Part shown: positions 45,282 to 53,820 of the stretch, piece by piece | Layout of the letters: each line of letters opens with the position of its first letter | Numbering within the stretch: position 1 is the stretch's first letter | NCBI GenBank assembly: GCA_018663505.1 | Contig: JABJQG010000010.1 | Coordinates: 1 to 64,000 of the forward strand | Reading direction: 5' to 3' | Length of the DNA: 64,000 nucleotides | Origin: Pseudobdellovibrionaceae bacterium | Lineage (GTDB): Bacteria > Bdellovibrionota > Bdellovibrionia > Bdellovibrionales > UBA1609 | Program-made: the position numbers and the translations under genes | Notes under the pieces: model-generated | The model's input: only the letters and a program-made list of their open reading frames with translations | The model's database searches: none | Told to the model about the DNA's origin: nothing

Positions 45282-46205
45282 TTGGAAACAGTAATAGAAG
45301 CGAGAAGCTTAACTACTCAGGGCAAGCTTAAGCAGAGTTTAAAGGGTGTACATTTTCAAACTCAAACTGGGCAAAAAGTAGGATTTTTCTTTTTAGATCA
45401 AGAAAATAACGAAGATCTGTTTCGGTTGTTTTCAGGACAAGCTGCACCCACAGCTGGGGAACTCATAGTTCTTGGGTATCCAATGGGAACAAAAAATGGA
45501 GAGGTTAAGGAGCTAACGGCTGTCATTGATTCGGAAGAAAATTTAGAGGAATCCTTTACAGTAAGGGAATATCTAAATATATTTGTGGGTTACTATGGTT
45601 TGTCTGTAAAAAATCAGAGAATCAATATATTAGAAGCGCTAAGAATAGCTGAAATTGAAGATAAAGAGGATGATTTAGTATTTGATTTAACACATTGTGA
45701 AAGAAGGCAGTTGCTCATAGCTAGATCTTTAGTTGTAAATGCAAAAGTAATTTACGTGAAAAATATTACAAAATATTTAGAGCATCGAGATATATTATAT
45801 ATTAGAAAATTATTTAAAAAAATAAAAGGGGTCACTGTCTGTATCTTTACTGATGACTTAGACGACGTAGAAGACATTTGCGACGAGGCCTATTTTTTTA
45901 AGCAAGGACAAATATTCATTTCTGGAAACCCCAAACAATTAATAAAAGAAAATATGGGGAAAGAAGTGGTAGAATTCACAATTAATAAGAAAGAATACGC
46001 ATATTTTTCTCAAAGGATAAAGGATAATTACGACTTTCAATATTCTGATGGTGTATTGAAAGTGTATTTAAATATAGGTCAAGATTCTATGACTCTTTTA
46101 AGTTTAATATTATGTGATCAAGTAGTTATTCGACGTCCAAATTTACAAGATGTAATCACAAAAAAATTCAGTATTAAATTGGTTGATAATAAGGAACAAA
46201 AATGA
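45282..46205 (+). CDS. Pseudo-ATPase: ABC NBD-like protein lacking all catalytic motifs
   Basis: The 307-residue protein aligns along its length with NodI/DrrA-type ABC ATPases. Each motif is replaced: Walker A position FLDQENNEDL (37-46), Q-loop position VIDSEENL (81-88), signature LTHCERRQ (136-143), Walker B VIYVKNIT (156-163) and H-switch FTDD (189-192). The frame is intact with no stop, and flanking scaffold residues (IARSLV, VREYLN, GNPKQLI) are kept, so it is under constraint. It overlaps the permease gene by 4 nt. It may regulate or scaffold that permease. Confidence 0.85.
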   Translation: METVIEARSLTTQGKLKQSLKGVHFQTQTGQKVGFFFLDQENNEDLFRLFSGQAAPTAGELIVLGYPMGTKNGEVKELTAVIDSEENLEESFTVREYLNIFVGYYGLSVKNQRINILEALRIAEIEDKEDDLVFDLTHCERRQLLIARSLVVNAKVIYVKNITKYLEHRDILYIRKLFKKIKGVTVCIFTDDLDDVEDICDEAYFFKQGQIFISGNPKQLIKENMGKEVVEFTINKKEYAYFSQRIKDNYDFQYSDGVLKVYLNIGQDSMTLLSLILCDQVVIRRPNLQDVITKKFSIKLVDNKEQK

Positions 46206-46984
46206 AGAATTTGCTCTATTCAGTATTATTCTTACCGAGCATTAAAACGATTTTTAAGGCCCAAGTAAAAAGAAATTATTTAGAGTTTAATAAGAGCTTT
46301 GTACAGAATGTTTTTAAACTGTTATTTCAACCATTGTTCATATATTTAGCAATTGGTTACGGTCTTGGACAAATCATTGATCCCATAAGAAATTTTACCT
46401 ATTTTGAGTTTGTCACACCAGCAGTTATCATTCTAACAGGAGCTTACGTTTCTTTTAAAGAATCATTTCGAAAGTACTACATGGGAACAGTAGTTACTCA
46501 AAATTACCAACCTATTTTGAAAACTCCTATGACAGAAATCGAGATATCTTTTGGCGAAATTATGTGGGCCACTCTAAAGGGGTGTATGTCTGTAAGTTTA
46601 ATTCTAATATTCTCATTGATTTCAAAAGACATAACAATGCCCTTTAACATATTGATTCTATTTTATATTTTTTTAAATAGTTTTGTAGCCTCAACCTTTG
46701 GTGTTTTATTCGTTAAATTTTTTATCAATAAAAACAAAATGAATGCCTTTATAATAGGATTTATAATTCCATTATCACTCATCTGTGGAAGCTTCTTTCC
46801 CTTAACGAAACTACCACCCATCTTAAAAAAAGTTACTCTTATGTTCCCACCAACCCACTTCATATTTTTAATCAGAAAATCATATTTCGATTTATACTAT
46901 TCAACATACTTCTTAAGCCTAGGTTTCTGTGTATTCGTTGGGTATTTATCCTTATCCTACACACTAAATAAAAAATCTTTATAG
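46202..46984 (+). CDS. ABC-2 type permease (NodJ/DrrB-like)
   Basis: The 260-residue protein has about six hydrophobic segments, the N-terminal RNYLEFNKSF motif and a conserved C-terminal loop (SLICGSFFPLTKLPPILKKVTLMFPPTHF) typical of ABC-2 exporters. Its only partner in the window is the catalytically dead NBD-like protein. An active ATPase elsewhere must exist if it transports by ATP hydrolysis. The substrate is unknown. Confidence 0.85.
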   Translation: MKNLLYSVLFLPSIKTIFKAQVKRNYLEFNKSFVQNVFKLLFQPLFIYLAIGYGLGQIIDPIRNFTYFEFVTPAVIILTGAYVSFKESFRKYYMGTVVTQNYQPILKTPMTEIEISFGEIMWATLKGCMSVSLILIFSLISKDITMPFNILILFYIFLNSFVASTFGVLFVKFFINKNKMNAFIIGFIIPLSLICGSFFPLTKLPPILKKVTLMFPPTHFIFLIRKSYFDLYYSTYFLSLGFCVFVGYLSLSYTLNKKSL

Positions 46985-47177
46985 TTAAGTGAGTAAAGCC
47001 CCCCCCGAAGGGCGAGAGCCGCATTTTTGAGTCTTTGAATGTGAAAAGGAAGGCATAAAAGAACAATCGCAAAATACAATTTACTCCAACCAAGGCACTA
47101 GTAAACTCATTTAGAATTTCAGAATTCTGGTTCAAGAAACTTGCACTTAATGCTTGTAGGAAATAGAGAAAACGTAA

Positions 47178-48185
47178 CTAGCCGTCAGAACGAAGTTGAT
47201 TAAAAATATTATCTTTAACCCAATTTACACTTTCACAAATTGCGTCCTTGGCTGGTTTTGGTTTTAAACCCAGTTCCCTTTGAGCTTTTGAAGAATCAAA
47301 CCAGTGAAACAAAGTAGACGTCCAGGCTGTTTCGGAGTTTAGTGGTCCCTTTTTGCCAAATTTTTCAAGAAGTTCACCAACTTGCCCAAGACTAAAGACA
47401 ACAAAGTTGGGTAGATAAATTTTTGGAGGTTCAACACCAGCGCACTCAGCAATATATTCAAACAATTGTTTAATAGTTATGTTTTCACCCGCTAGTATAT
47501 AACGCTCTCCATTGGAGCTATTTAAGTAAGCGTTGTATGCAGCTTTTGTTACATCATGTATGGATATAATGTTTGCACCACCAGACGTGTAAACAGGAAA
47601 TTCGCCACGTGCCACCTTTAATTGAGTTTTCCGGCTTCCTTTTTTTGCGTCACCAGGTCCGTAAATTGTAGATGGGTTTACAATTGCAGCAGAGATTTCA
47701 TTTTTTTTACAGGCATCCATTACAATTTTTTCAGCAGCATGTTTTGTTTGAAAATACCCTAGGTTTAATTGATCAATATTATACTCAGACTCTTCATTAA
47801 GAACTTGTTGGTTATTTAAACCAGCCCCAATAGCAGTAACAGAACTAAAGTAGAGTAGTCTAGAAATTTTTAACTCTGTACATACTTGAACAATGTTCTT
47901 TGTACCTTGAACATTCACTTTTTCCATAAGGCTGCGAGCCGTTTTAGTGTAGCCAACAAATCCAGCTAGATGAAAGATGGACTGGACATCACTCGCAGCT
48001 GCAAGAATAGAGTTTTTATCTGTAACATCGCCAATGCAGTATTCAATATCTAATCCTGATAGTTCACTCACATCACTGTTTGTTCTTTTGAGAACTTTAA
48101 CCTTGTGCCCCTGTTCTAAGAGATACTTGGTCATCCATGAGCCCACAAACCCTGTGGCACCTGTAATTAAAATTTTATCTTTCAT
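47178..48185 (-). CDS. NAD-dependent epimerase/dehydratase (extended SDR)
   Basis: The 335-residue protein has an N-terminal Rossmann motif ITGATGFVGSWMTKYLLEQGH, the IFHLAGFVG block, LLYFSSVTAIG with the catalytic Ser and the Y-x3-K pair in GYFQTKHAAEK. It resembles dihydroflavonol-4-reductase-like proteins and sugar-nucleotide epimerases. The substrate cannot be read. The convergent 190-bp gap to the ABC-2 gene holds a C-run and nothing else recognised. Confidence 0.87.
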   Translation of the reverse strand: MKDKILITGATGFVGSWMTKYLLEQGHKVKVLKRTNSDVSELSGLDIEYCIGDVTDKNSILAAASDVQSIFHLAGFVGYTKTARSLMEKVNVQGTKNIVQVCTELKISRLLYFSSVTAIGAGLNNQQVLNEESEYNIDQLNLGYFQTKHAAEKIVMDACKKNEISAAIVNPSTIYGPGDAKKGSRKTQLKVARGEFPVYTSGGANIISIHDVTKAAYNAYLNSSNGERYILAGENITIKQLFEYIAECAGVEPPKIYLPNFVVFSLGQVGELLEKFGKKGPLNSETAWTSTLFHWFDSSKAQRELGLKPKPAKDAICESVNWVKDNIFNQLRSDG

Positions 48186-48271
48186 GAGCAGTTCATATAA
48201 GAAATTAAGACTAAAGTAAAGTTCGATTTTATTGTTGTCTCTTGTTTAAAATGATAAGATTGGACTAAGTA

Positions 48272-48763
48272 ATGAATATAACTAGGGGAGTTTTCATTAG
48301 CTTTAGCCATTTATTAAAAAATGTTTATTTATTTAAAAATATGACAGAGTCACAACTAGATTCCATTGGCGATATTTCTATTTCAAAAAGTTACGAAGCG
48401 GGTGACGATGTGTTTTTACAAAGTGACTCTGCCAGCGCAATTTATATTATTAGTCATGGCTCAATTAGAATTCATCAGAAAAATACAACTGATGAAAATA
48501 TTGAAATTGTTATATTGGGTGTAGGCAGTCATTTTGGTGAGATGGCATTTTTAGATAAAGAAGTACGGTCGGCATCTGCAACAGCAATGGAGCCCACAGA
48601 TTTAGTTGAGATTTCATATGAAGCACTGTTGGAGGTATTAAAAAAAGATTTAGCAATATCTACAACTTTCTACAAAGAAATATCTCATTTTTTAGTAAAC
48701 AGATTGAGAGTCACTACTTTAGATCTTAGCTATGCGAGGGAGAGAAACTTATCTCATTTTTAA
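48272..48763 (+). CDS. Cyclic-nucleotide-binding domain protein
   Basis: The 163-residue protein is a single cNMP-binding domain (about 28-140) with the phosphate-binding cassette GSHFGEMAFLDKEVRSASATAM, whose Glu and Arg bind the cyclic nucleotide. There is no HTH output. It sits directly upstream of flbD-motA-motB, so a cyclic-nucleotide input into flagellar gene control or motor function is plausible from position. A second Met at residue 24 is a possible start. Confidence 0.87.
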   Translation: MNITRGVFISFSHLLKNVYLFKNMTESQLDSIGDISISKSYEAGDDVFLQSDSASAIYIISHGSIRIHQKNTTDENIEIVILGVGSHFGEMAFLDKEVRSASATAMEPTDLVEISYEALLEVLKKDLAISTTFYKEISHFLVNRLRVTTLDLSYARERNLSHF

Positions 48764-48764
48764 T

Positions 48765-48950
48765 ATGATAGAAATACACAAACTCAATGGTCAGGTGGCC
48801 CTTATAAATGATGAAAGAATCAATTTAATTGAATCTAAACCAGATACATTCATTACTTTTGACAATGGTGACACTTTATTTATTAAAGAATCATTGTCAG
48901 ATATAAAAGAAAAAATAATGAGCTATAAAAAAGAAATTTTTACGAAATAA
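48765..48950 (+). CDS. flbD: FlbD family flagellar protein
   Basis: The 61-residue protein from ATG 48765 (MIEIHKLNG) matches FlbD: a short beta-rich N-terminus, INLIESKPDTFITFDNGDTLFIKES and a helical IKEKIMSYKKE tail. FlbD accompanies motA in several flagellar loci. The longer frame starting at 48732 overlaps the upstream gene and lacks support. The start lies one base past the upstream stop, so coupling is likely. Confidence 0.85.
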   Translation: MIEIHKLNGQVALINDERINLIESKPDTFITFDNGDTLFIKESLSDIKEKIMSYKKEIFTK

Positions 48951-48977
48951 ATTTGATATAATTGAAAGAAGAGAGAA

Positions 48978-49736
48978 ATGGATTTAAGTACTATATTTGG
49001 TTTAATAATTGGTGTTTTGGGTATTGTTGCTGGGAATGCATTTGAAGGCGGTCATTTTAGCGCTCTGTTACAAATGACAGCTTTTGTAATTGTAATATCT
49101 GGAACACTTGGAGCTACCGTACTCTCAAATACGAGAAAAAATATAGTTTTAGGTGTTGAGTTATTAAAGTGGGTCATTAAAAAAGATGACATGAGCTATA
49201 AACAAAGGGTTGCTGGCGAAATTATTCAATCAGCAAAACTAGCTCGTCAAGAATCTATAGTGGCCATTGAAAAGCAACTTCCAAATTTTTCGGATAAGTT
49301 TATGAAAAATGTTTTTCGCTTTATGGCAGATGGAGTGGATCCAAAAACTTTAAGAGATGTTTTTGAAAATGAAATTGAGCTCAAAGAACGGCATTTAAAT
49401 TCTGCAGCAAATATTTGGATAGATGCTGGTGGATTTGCTCCAACTATTGGAATTATTGGAGCCGTACTTGGACTTATTCATGTGATGGTTAACCTCACTG
49501 ATACAGCACAACTTGGTAAAGGTATTGCCGTGGCATTTGTTGCGACCATTTATGGTGTTGGGCTTGCGAATTTATTTTTTATACCAATAGGTAACAAAAT
49601 AAAAAGTAAAATAATTGAAAAAATTGAAGTTGATGAAATGATTCTAGAAGGGGCCGTAGCGATTAGCAGTGGTTTAAATCCATTTATTATTGAACAAAAA
49701 CTTCAGTCTTACCTTAAAGCAAATGAAGAAATTTAA
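48978..49736 (+). CDS. motA: Flagellar stator protein MotA (PomA-like)
   Basis: The 252-residue protein has four membrane helices, the cytoplasmic loop with LARQESIVAIEKQLPNF, and the C-terminal AGGFAPTIGIIGAVLGLIHVM and GIAVAFVATIYGVGLANLF helices. It forms the stator with MotB. A single base separates its stop from the MotB start, typical of motAB. Coupling ion (H+ or Na+) is not decided. Confidence 0.94.
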   Translation: MDLSTIFGLIIGVLGIVAGNAFEGGHFSALLQMTAFVIVISGTLGATVLSNTRKNIVLGVELLKWVIKKDDMSYKQRVAGEIIQSAKLARQESIVAIEKQLPNFSDKFMKNVFRFMADGVDPKTLRDVFENEIELKERHLNSAANIWIDAGGFAPTIGIIGAVLGLIHVMVNLTDTAQLGKGIAVAFVATIYGVGLANLFFIPIGNKIKSKIIEKIEVDEMILEGAVAISSGLNPFIIEQKLQSYLKANEEI

Positions 49737-50527
49737 TGGCAAGAAGAACTAGAAAAAAAATACACATTGAAAAAGATAACACAGATAGGTGGCTGATTTC
49801 CTATGCAGATTTTATAACCCTATTGTTTGCATTTTTTGTTGTTCTTTACGCTACTTCTGAAAAAGATAAAGACAAAGGGAAGGCTCTTGAAGAATCCCTT
49901 AAAAAGTACCTTGTGAAAATTAAAGTTTTTGGTGGTGGTGCTTCGAGCGGAGACAATTCTGTTTCTAAGATATTAAATCGCGGAGGCCCTTCAGAAAAAT
50001 CTATTCTAGAAGGTCCTCTTAATTCATATAAAAAATTAAATACTAAAAAAGATGATCAAACTTTGTTGTTGCAAGGAAAGATTGAGAAACTTGTAGAATC
50101 TAGTTTGTCGGAAGAGCAAATAGAAAAGTCTATTTTTGATATTGTTGATGATGAATGGGGTGTAAGAATTATATTAAACTCCAATTATTTGTTTCAAAAA
50201 GGAGATACGCTTTTTCGTAGTTCCTCTTTGTCTGAATTAGATACAATTGGACGATTGCTAAAAAACTTAGATTTACCCCTTTTATTTGAGGGGCATGTTC
50301 GAGAAGGGGCTAGAAAGAGTAAATTTGCATCTAGCTGGGAGCTCTCAACCTTACGCGCAACGAAAGTTTTAAGGTATTATTCTAAAAAATTTGGGCTAAA
50401 CCAAAAACAAATATCTTTAGCTGCTTTTGGCTCACAGCGGCCAGCTATTTCTGGTGCTGAAAATATTAATGACGCTCGTAATGATCGGATCGAGATTCTC
50501 ATTTTACCAGGAGAGTCTCCACTATAA
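49736..50527 (+). CDS. motB: Flagellar stator protein MotB
   Basis: The 263-residue protein has a basic N-terminus, one membrane helix with the ion-carrying Asp (D25 in ISYADFITLLFAFFVVLY) and an OmpA-like peptidoglycan-binding domain (LEGHVREGARKSKFASSWELSTLRATKVL, near 181-210). The domain anchors the stator to the cell wall. Confidence 0.94.
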   Translation: MARRTRKKIHIEKDNTDRWLISYADFITLLFAFFVVLYATSEKDKDKGKALEESLKKYLVKIKVFGGGASSGDNSVSKILNRGGPSEKSILEGPLNSYKKLNTKKDDQTLLLQGKIEKLVESSLSEEQIEKSIFDIVDDEWGVRIILNSNYLFQKGDTLFRSSSLSELDTIGRLLKNLDLPLLFEGHVREGARKSKFASSWELSTLRATKVLRYYSKKFGLNQKQISLAAFGSQRPAISGAENINDARNDRIEILILPGESPL

Positions 50528-50544
50528 TTGACCAATGAAGTGGC

Positions 50545-51267
50545 TTATTTTCGCTCAATCACCACAGATGTTATGGTTACGGGGTGTTTAGGTTGGTCGA
50601 GCCTGTTCGTTCTGATTTTGCTAATTTTAACAATTTCGTTAAGGCCTTCAACAACTTTTCCAAAGATAGAGTACTTTTTTGTAGGTCTATCTAAGTGACT
50701 TTGGTCACCCACAGTTATAAAAAACTGACTGCCATTTGTGTTTGGTCCTGCATTAGCCATAGAAACTGTTCCAGGTTTGTTATGTTTTAGGGCTGGATGA
50801 AATTCATCTTTAAACTTATAGCCAGGCCCACCAGTTCCATTTCCAGAGGGGTCTCCACCCTGAATCATAAAGCCTCGAATAATTCTGTGGAATATAAGAT
50901 TTTTGTAGAATCTTTTTGTGTAAGGCCTTCCTTTAATTTTGAATTCTTTTTTTCCTTCAGCTAGATCGGTAAAATTTTTAACAGTGTTAGGAGCTCTTTT
51001 ATGATAAAGCTTAATTTTTACTTTTGAATTATTTTTAGCTTTTTTCCCCCAGCTAATATTTAAAATTGCATATACTGAAGTGGAATCTTTATTTGTTTTT
51101 GGACCCTTCGATAAATCTACACTTTTATCAGGAGTTATGGCGCTTTGTTTGCTCGCTTTAACCTTAGCTGGGCTAGTTTCTGCTTTTCCTGGAATAGAAA
51201 ATAATAGAAAAGAACAAACATAAATTAAAAGAGCTGTTAGAATTGTAGAGTTTTTCTTTAAAATCAT
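50545..51267 (-). CDS. Secreted cyclophilin-type peptidyl-prolyl isomerase
   Basis: The 240-residue product has a signal peptide (ILTALLIYVCSFLLFSIPGKA) and a short linker. The cyclophilin domain has FHRIIRGFMIQGGDPSGNGTGGPGYKF, ANAGPNTNGSQFFITV and SIFGKVVEG, with the active-site Arg and Gln present. It assists folding of periplasmic or outer-membrane proteins, fitting the TolB and barrel neighbours. Confidence 0.92.
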   Translation of the reverse strand: MILKKNSTILTALLIYVCSFLLFSIPGKAETSPAKVKASKQSAITPDKSVDLSKGPKTNKDSTSVYAILNISWGKKAKNNSKVKIKLYHKRAPNTVKNFTDLAEGKKEFKIKGRPYTKRFYKNLIFHRIIRGFMIQGGDPSGNGTGGPGYKFKDEFHPALKHNKPGTVSMANAGPNTNGSQFFITVGDQSHLDRPTKKYSIFGKVVEGLNEIVKISKIRTNRLDQPKHPVTITSVVIERK

Positions 51268-51306
51268 TGGTGTAACCTTCCGTGATGATTCATGTATTGT
51301 TAAAAG

Positions 51307-53820
51307 CTAGCTTGAAAAATAATCGGGGTCAACCTTCTTCAGTAAGATAAGGTTCTGGTCAAGTAAAGTCTGTATTTCAGTTTGTAAATTCACTGGAGTG
51401 CAGTTTAACAGGAGAGAGTATGTAGGCATAAATTCAGAATTCCAATGTATTTCAGTGCCTGTGTGTGAAGTAATAAGCTGATAGAGTTGCTCCCAAATTC
51501 GCAATTGTTGATAATTATTGAATATACTAAGTCCTGCGGATTGCCAGCTATGGTTATTGCTTATTAGAGCATCAATAATTTCATATAACGATGACTTTGA
51601 AGATACGATTTTGTGTTTCAAGCTTGAGAGTTGACTGCCCAACTCTATATCAATAAGTCCACCAGGCGAATATTTTATATCGATTAAACTAGGTTTGGCT
51701 TTAGAATTTAACTGCGTTTTTATAGAGCTTAGAAGAATAAGGTCTTCAGAAGTGATTTTATATTTAAAAATAGCTTCCTTTAAAATTTCAATAAGCTTGG
51801 TATCTAGTTTAGAATCAATAAATCGGGCCTTAAGGTAGGTTTGAAGTTCCCATGGATCGGCTTCATTTTCTATGTAATTTAGCAAGCGATCCCATTTAAC
51901 AATTAATGGACCAGCTTTTCCAGAAGGACGGAGTCTTAAGTCCACGTCATATAGTGTTCCGCCTTTATGTTGATCTCTTAGTCTTGATAAAAAGCGTCTT
52001 GCAATTTTAAAATCTGAAGGTGAAGGGGGTTCGAAGCAGATAAAAATAAAATCTAAGTCAGATTTTAATCCTAACTCTTTTCCACCCCATTTTCCCATAG
52101 CTAAAATTTCAATACTGTTTGAGGTGTATTGCAATTTTAGTGACTTAAAAAGCTGAGTGGTGATTAAATCGGCGGTAGAACTTAAAGACATATTAAGTGT
52201 GTGGATATCTTTTGAATGTAGAAATTCTTTAGAAGATATAATCTCTGAAAGCAATTTTTTTTCAGTGAGCTGATCTAGAAGTGTTTCGAAATCACTGGAA
52301 AGTTCTGCCTGGGCATTCATAAAATAGTTATCTAAAATTTCGGGGCGTGAGGAAATTATGCCACCTAGATATGGTGAAACAGAAAATAATATAGCTAAAT
52401 CGTGGAGTAAATGTTTCTCCTTTACTAGTAGGGAAAATAAACTGGCCTTTGCATGGGTACTTTTGATAAAATCAAAAAGAAGTTTTAAACCTAAATTAAA
52501 ATCAAGATTTACAACTCTAAGTTCCTCTACAAAATAATAAAGAAAATTGCGTCTAATGGCCTCGTCCTTCTGTCCCCTTATGGATCTAGCTGTAAGTTCC
52601 ATAAGTTTAGGCCAGACGTCATTAATAATATCAGGTTTAAAACCATGTTTAGTCAGCCAAGAAACTTGCTCCTCCATAGTGGCGGGTACTGGATTTTTTG
52701 AACTTAATATGGGGCCAAGAAGGTCTGACACGACATTGTCAATTTCTTCTGAGAGTTGAAGTAAATTCTTTGCATCTAGGGTAGATAGGGACGGATACTT
52801 AAGGTCAACACTCCAGGTGTGAGTTTGTTGGTCTTCATAGATTTGAATTTTATTCTCTAATTCTCTATATTTCCAGTAAGAGTTAATTAGGGTTTCTCCC
52901 TCAACTTCTTTAAGTAAGCTTCTACTAGTTAGGTTTTCAGTAAGCTGAGAGGTAGAATAATTACGTATTTCCGGGTACCTTCCACCATGGATTATCTGTA
53001 AAGCATGGAGATAAAGTTCAATGTCTCTAATTCCACCTTTACCTAATTTTAAATGAAATTGTTGTAGTTGGTTATTTTTAAAATAATGTTCTTGAATCTG
53101 TTTTCTAATGTTTTTCAGATCGTCAAAGAGTGTATAATCAATATATTTTCTGAAGCAGAAATTATTAATAACTTCTGTAAGTTTAGATTTTAAAGAAAGG
53201 TTGGTATTAATTGCACGGAAGCGTCCGAGGGCTAATTTTTCCCATGTTTCACCTTGCGACCAGTAATAGTCCTGAAATTGTGATAAAGAAGAGACTAATG
53301 GTCCAAATCGCCCCCCAGGTCGTAAATTGTAGTCCACCCTGAGGCAGAAACCGAATTGATTGAGAGAGGTTAGTGTTTTGGTAAAAGCCTGAATTTTTCT
53401 AGAGGATTTCTGACTGTTGGGGTCATTACTAATAATGACCAAGTCTACATCTGAAGATAGGTTCAGCTCCATAGCGCCAAGTTTACCTAGAGCGAACAAC
53501 AAAAGATCTTCTTTATCCAGGTCAAAATTTTCCCAAGCAGAGTTTATAATGTGATCCACTTGTTCGCTCCAATAATAGCAGATATCTTTTACTGTTGATG
53601 TAGTAAAAAAAGTTGCCAGAGCACAATTCAACCAAATTTGATGTCGTATTAGTGTTAAGTTGCACGCATACTCTGTGTGTAATGGCAGGTCTGTAAATTT
53701 GATAAGATTAAGCAGTTCGGGATATTGATTTACAATATTTAAATAACGTTGAATAGCTGGCGATTGCGAGCAGGCTGTTTGAAGGTCTTCAGGTGAGTAC
53801 TGTGAAACGGATTGAATCAT
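51307..53820 (-). CDS. glnE: GlnE-like glutamine-synthetase adenylyltransferase
   Basis: The 837-residue protein has two nucleotidyltransferase domains, each with the family motif: LGKLGAMELNLSSDVDLVIIS near residues 110-130 and AMGKWGGKELGLKSDLDFIFIC near 575-595. Between and behind them are PII-uridylyl-removing-type helical domains (GKGGIRDIELYLHALQ and RLRPSGKAGPLIVKW). Size is somewhat below the 950 residues of E. coli. It overlaps tolB by 4 nt, an unusual partner. Confidence 0.9.
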   Translation of the reverse strand: MIQSVSQYSPEDLQTACSQSPAIQRYLNIVNQYPELLNLIKFTDLPLHTEYACNLTLIRHQIWLNCALATFFTTSTVKDICYYWSEQVDHIINSAWENFDLDKEDLLLFALGKLGAMELNLSSDVDLVIISNDPNSQKSSRKIQAFTKTLTSLNQFGFCLRVDYNLRPGGRFGPLVSSLSQFQDYYWSQGETWEKLALGRFRAINTNLSLKSKLTEVINNFCFRKYIDYTLFDDLKNIRKQIQEHYFKNNQLQQFHLKLGKGGIRDIELYLHALQIIHGGRYPEIRNYSTSQLTENLTSRSLLKEVEGETLINSYWKYRELENKIQIYEDQQTHTWSVDLKYPSLSTLDAKNLLQLSEEIDNVVSDLLGPILSSKNPVPATMEEQVSWLTKHGFKPDIINDVWPKLMELTARSIRGQKDEAIRRNFLYYFVEELRVVNLDFNLGLKLLFDFIKSTHAKASLFSLLVKEKHLLHDLAILFSVSPYLGGIISSRPEILDNYFMNAQAELSSDFETLLDQLTEKKLLSEIISSKEFLHSKDIHTLNMSLSSTADLITTQLFKSLKLQYTSNSIEILAMGKWGGKELGLKSDLDFIFICFEPPSPSDFKIARRFLSRLRDQHKGGTLYDVDLRLRPSGKAGPLIVKWDRLLNYIENEADPWELQTYLKARFIDSKLDTKLIEILKEAIFKYKITSEDLILLSSIKTQLNSKAKPSLIDIKYSPGGLIDIELGSQLSSLKHKIVSSKSSLYEIIDALISNNHSWQSAGLSIFNNYQQLRIWEQLYQLITSHTGTEIHWNSEFMPTYSLLLNCTPVNLQTEIQTLLDQNLILLKKVDPDYFSS

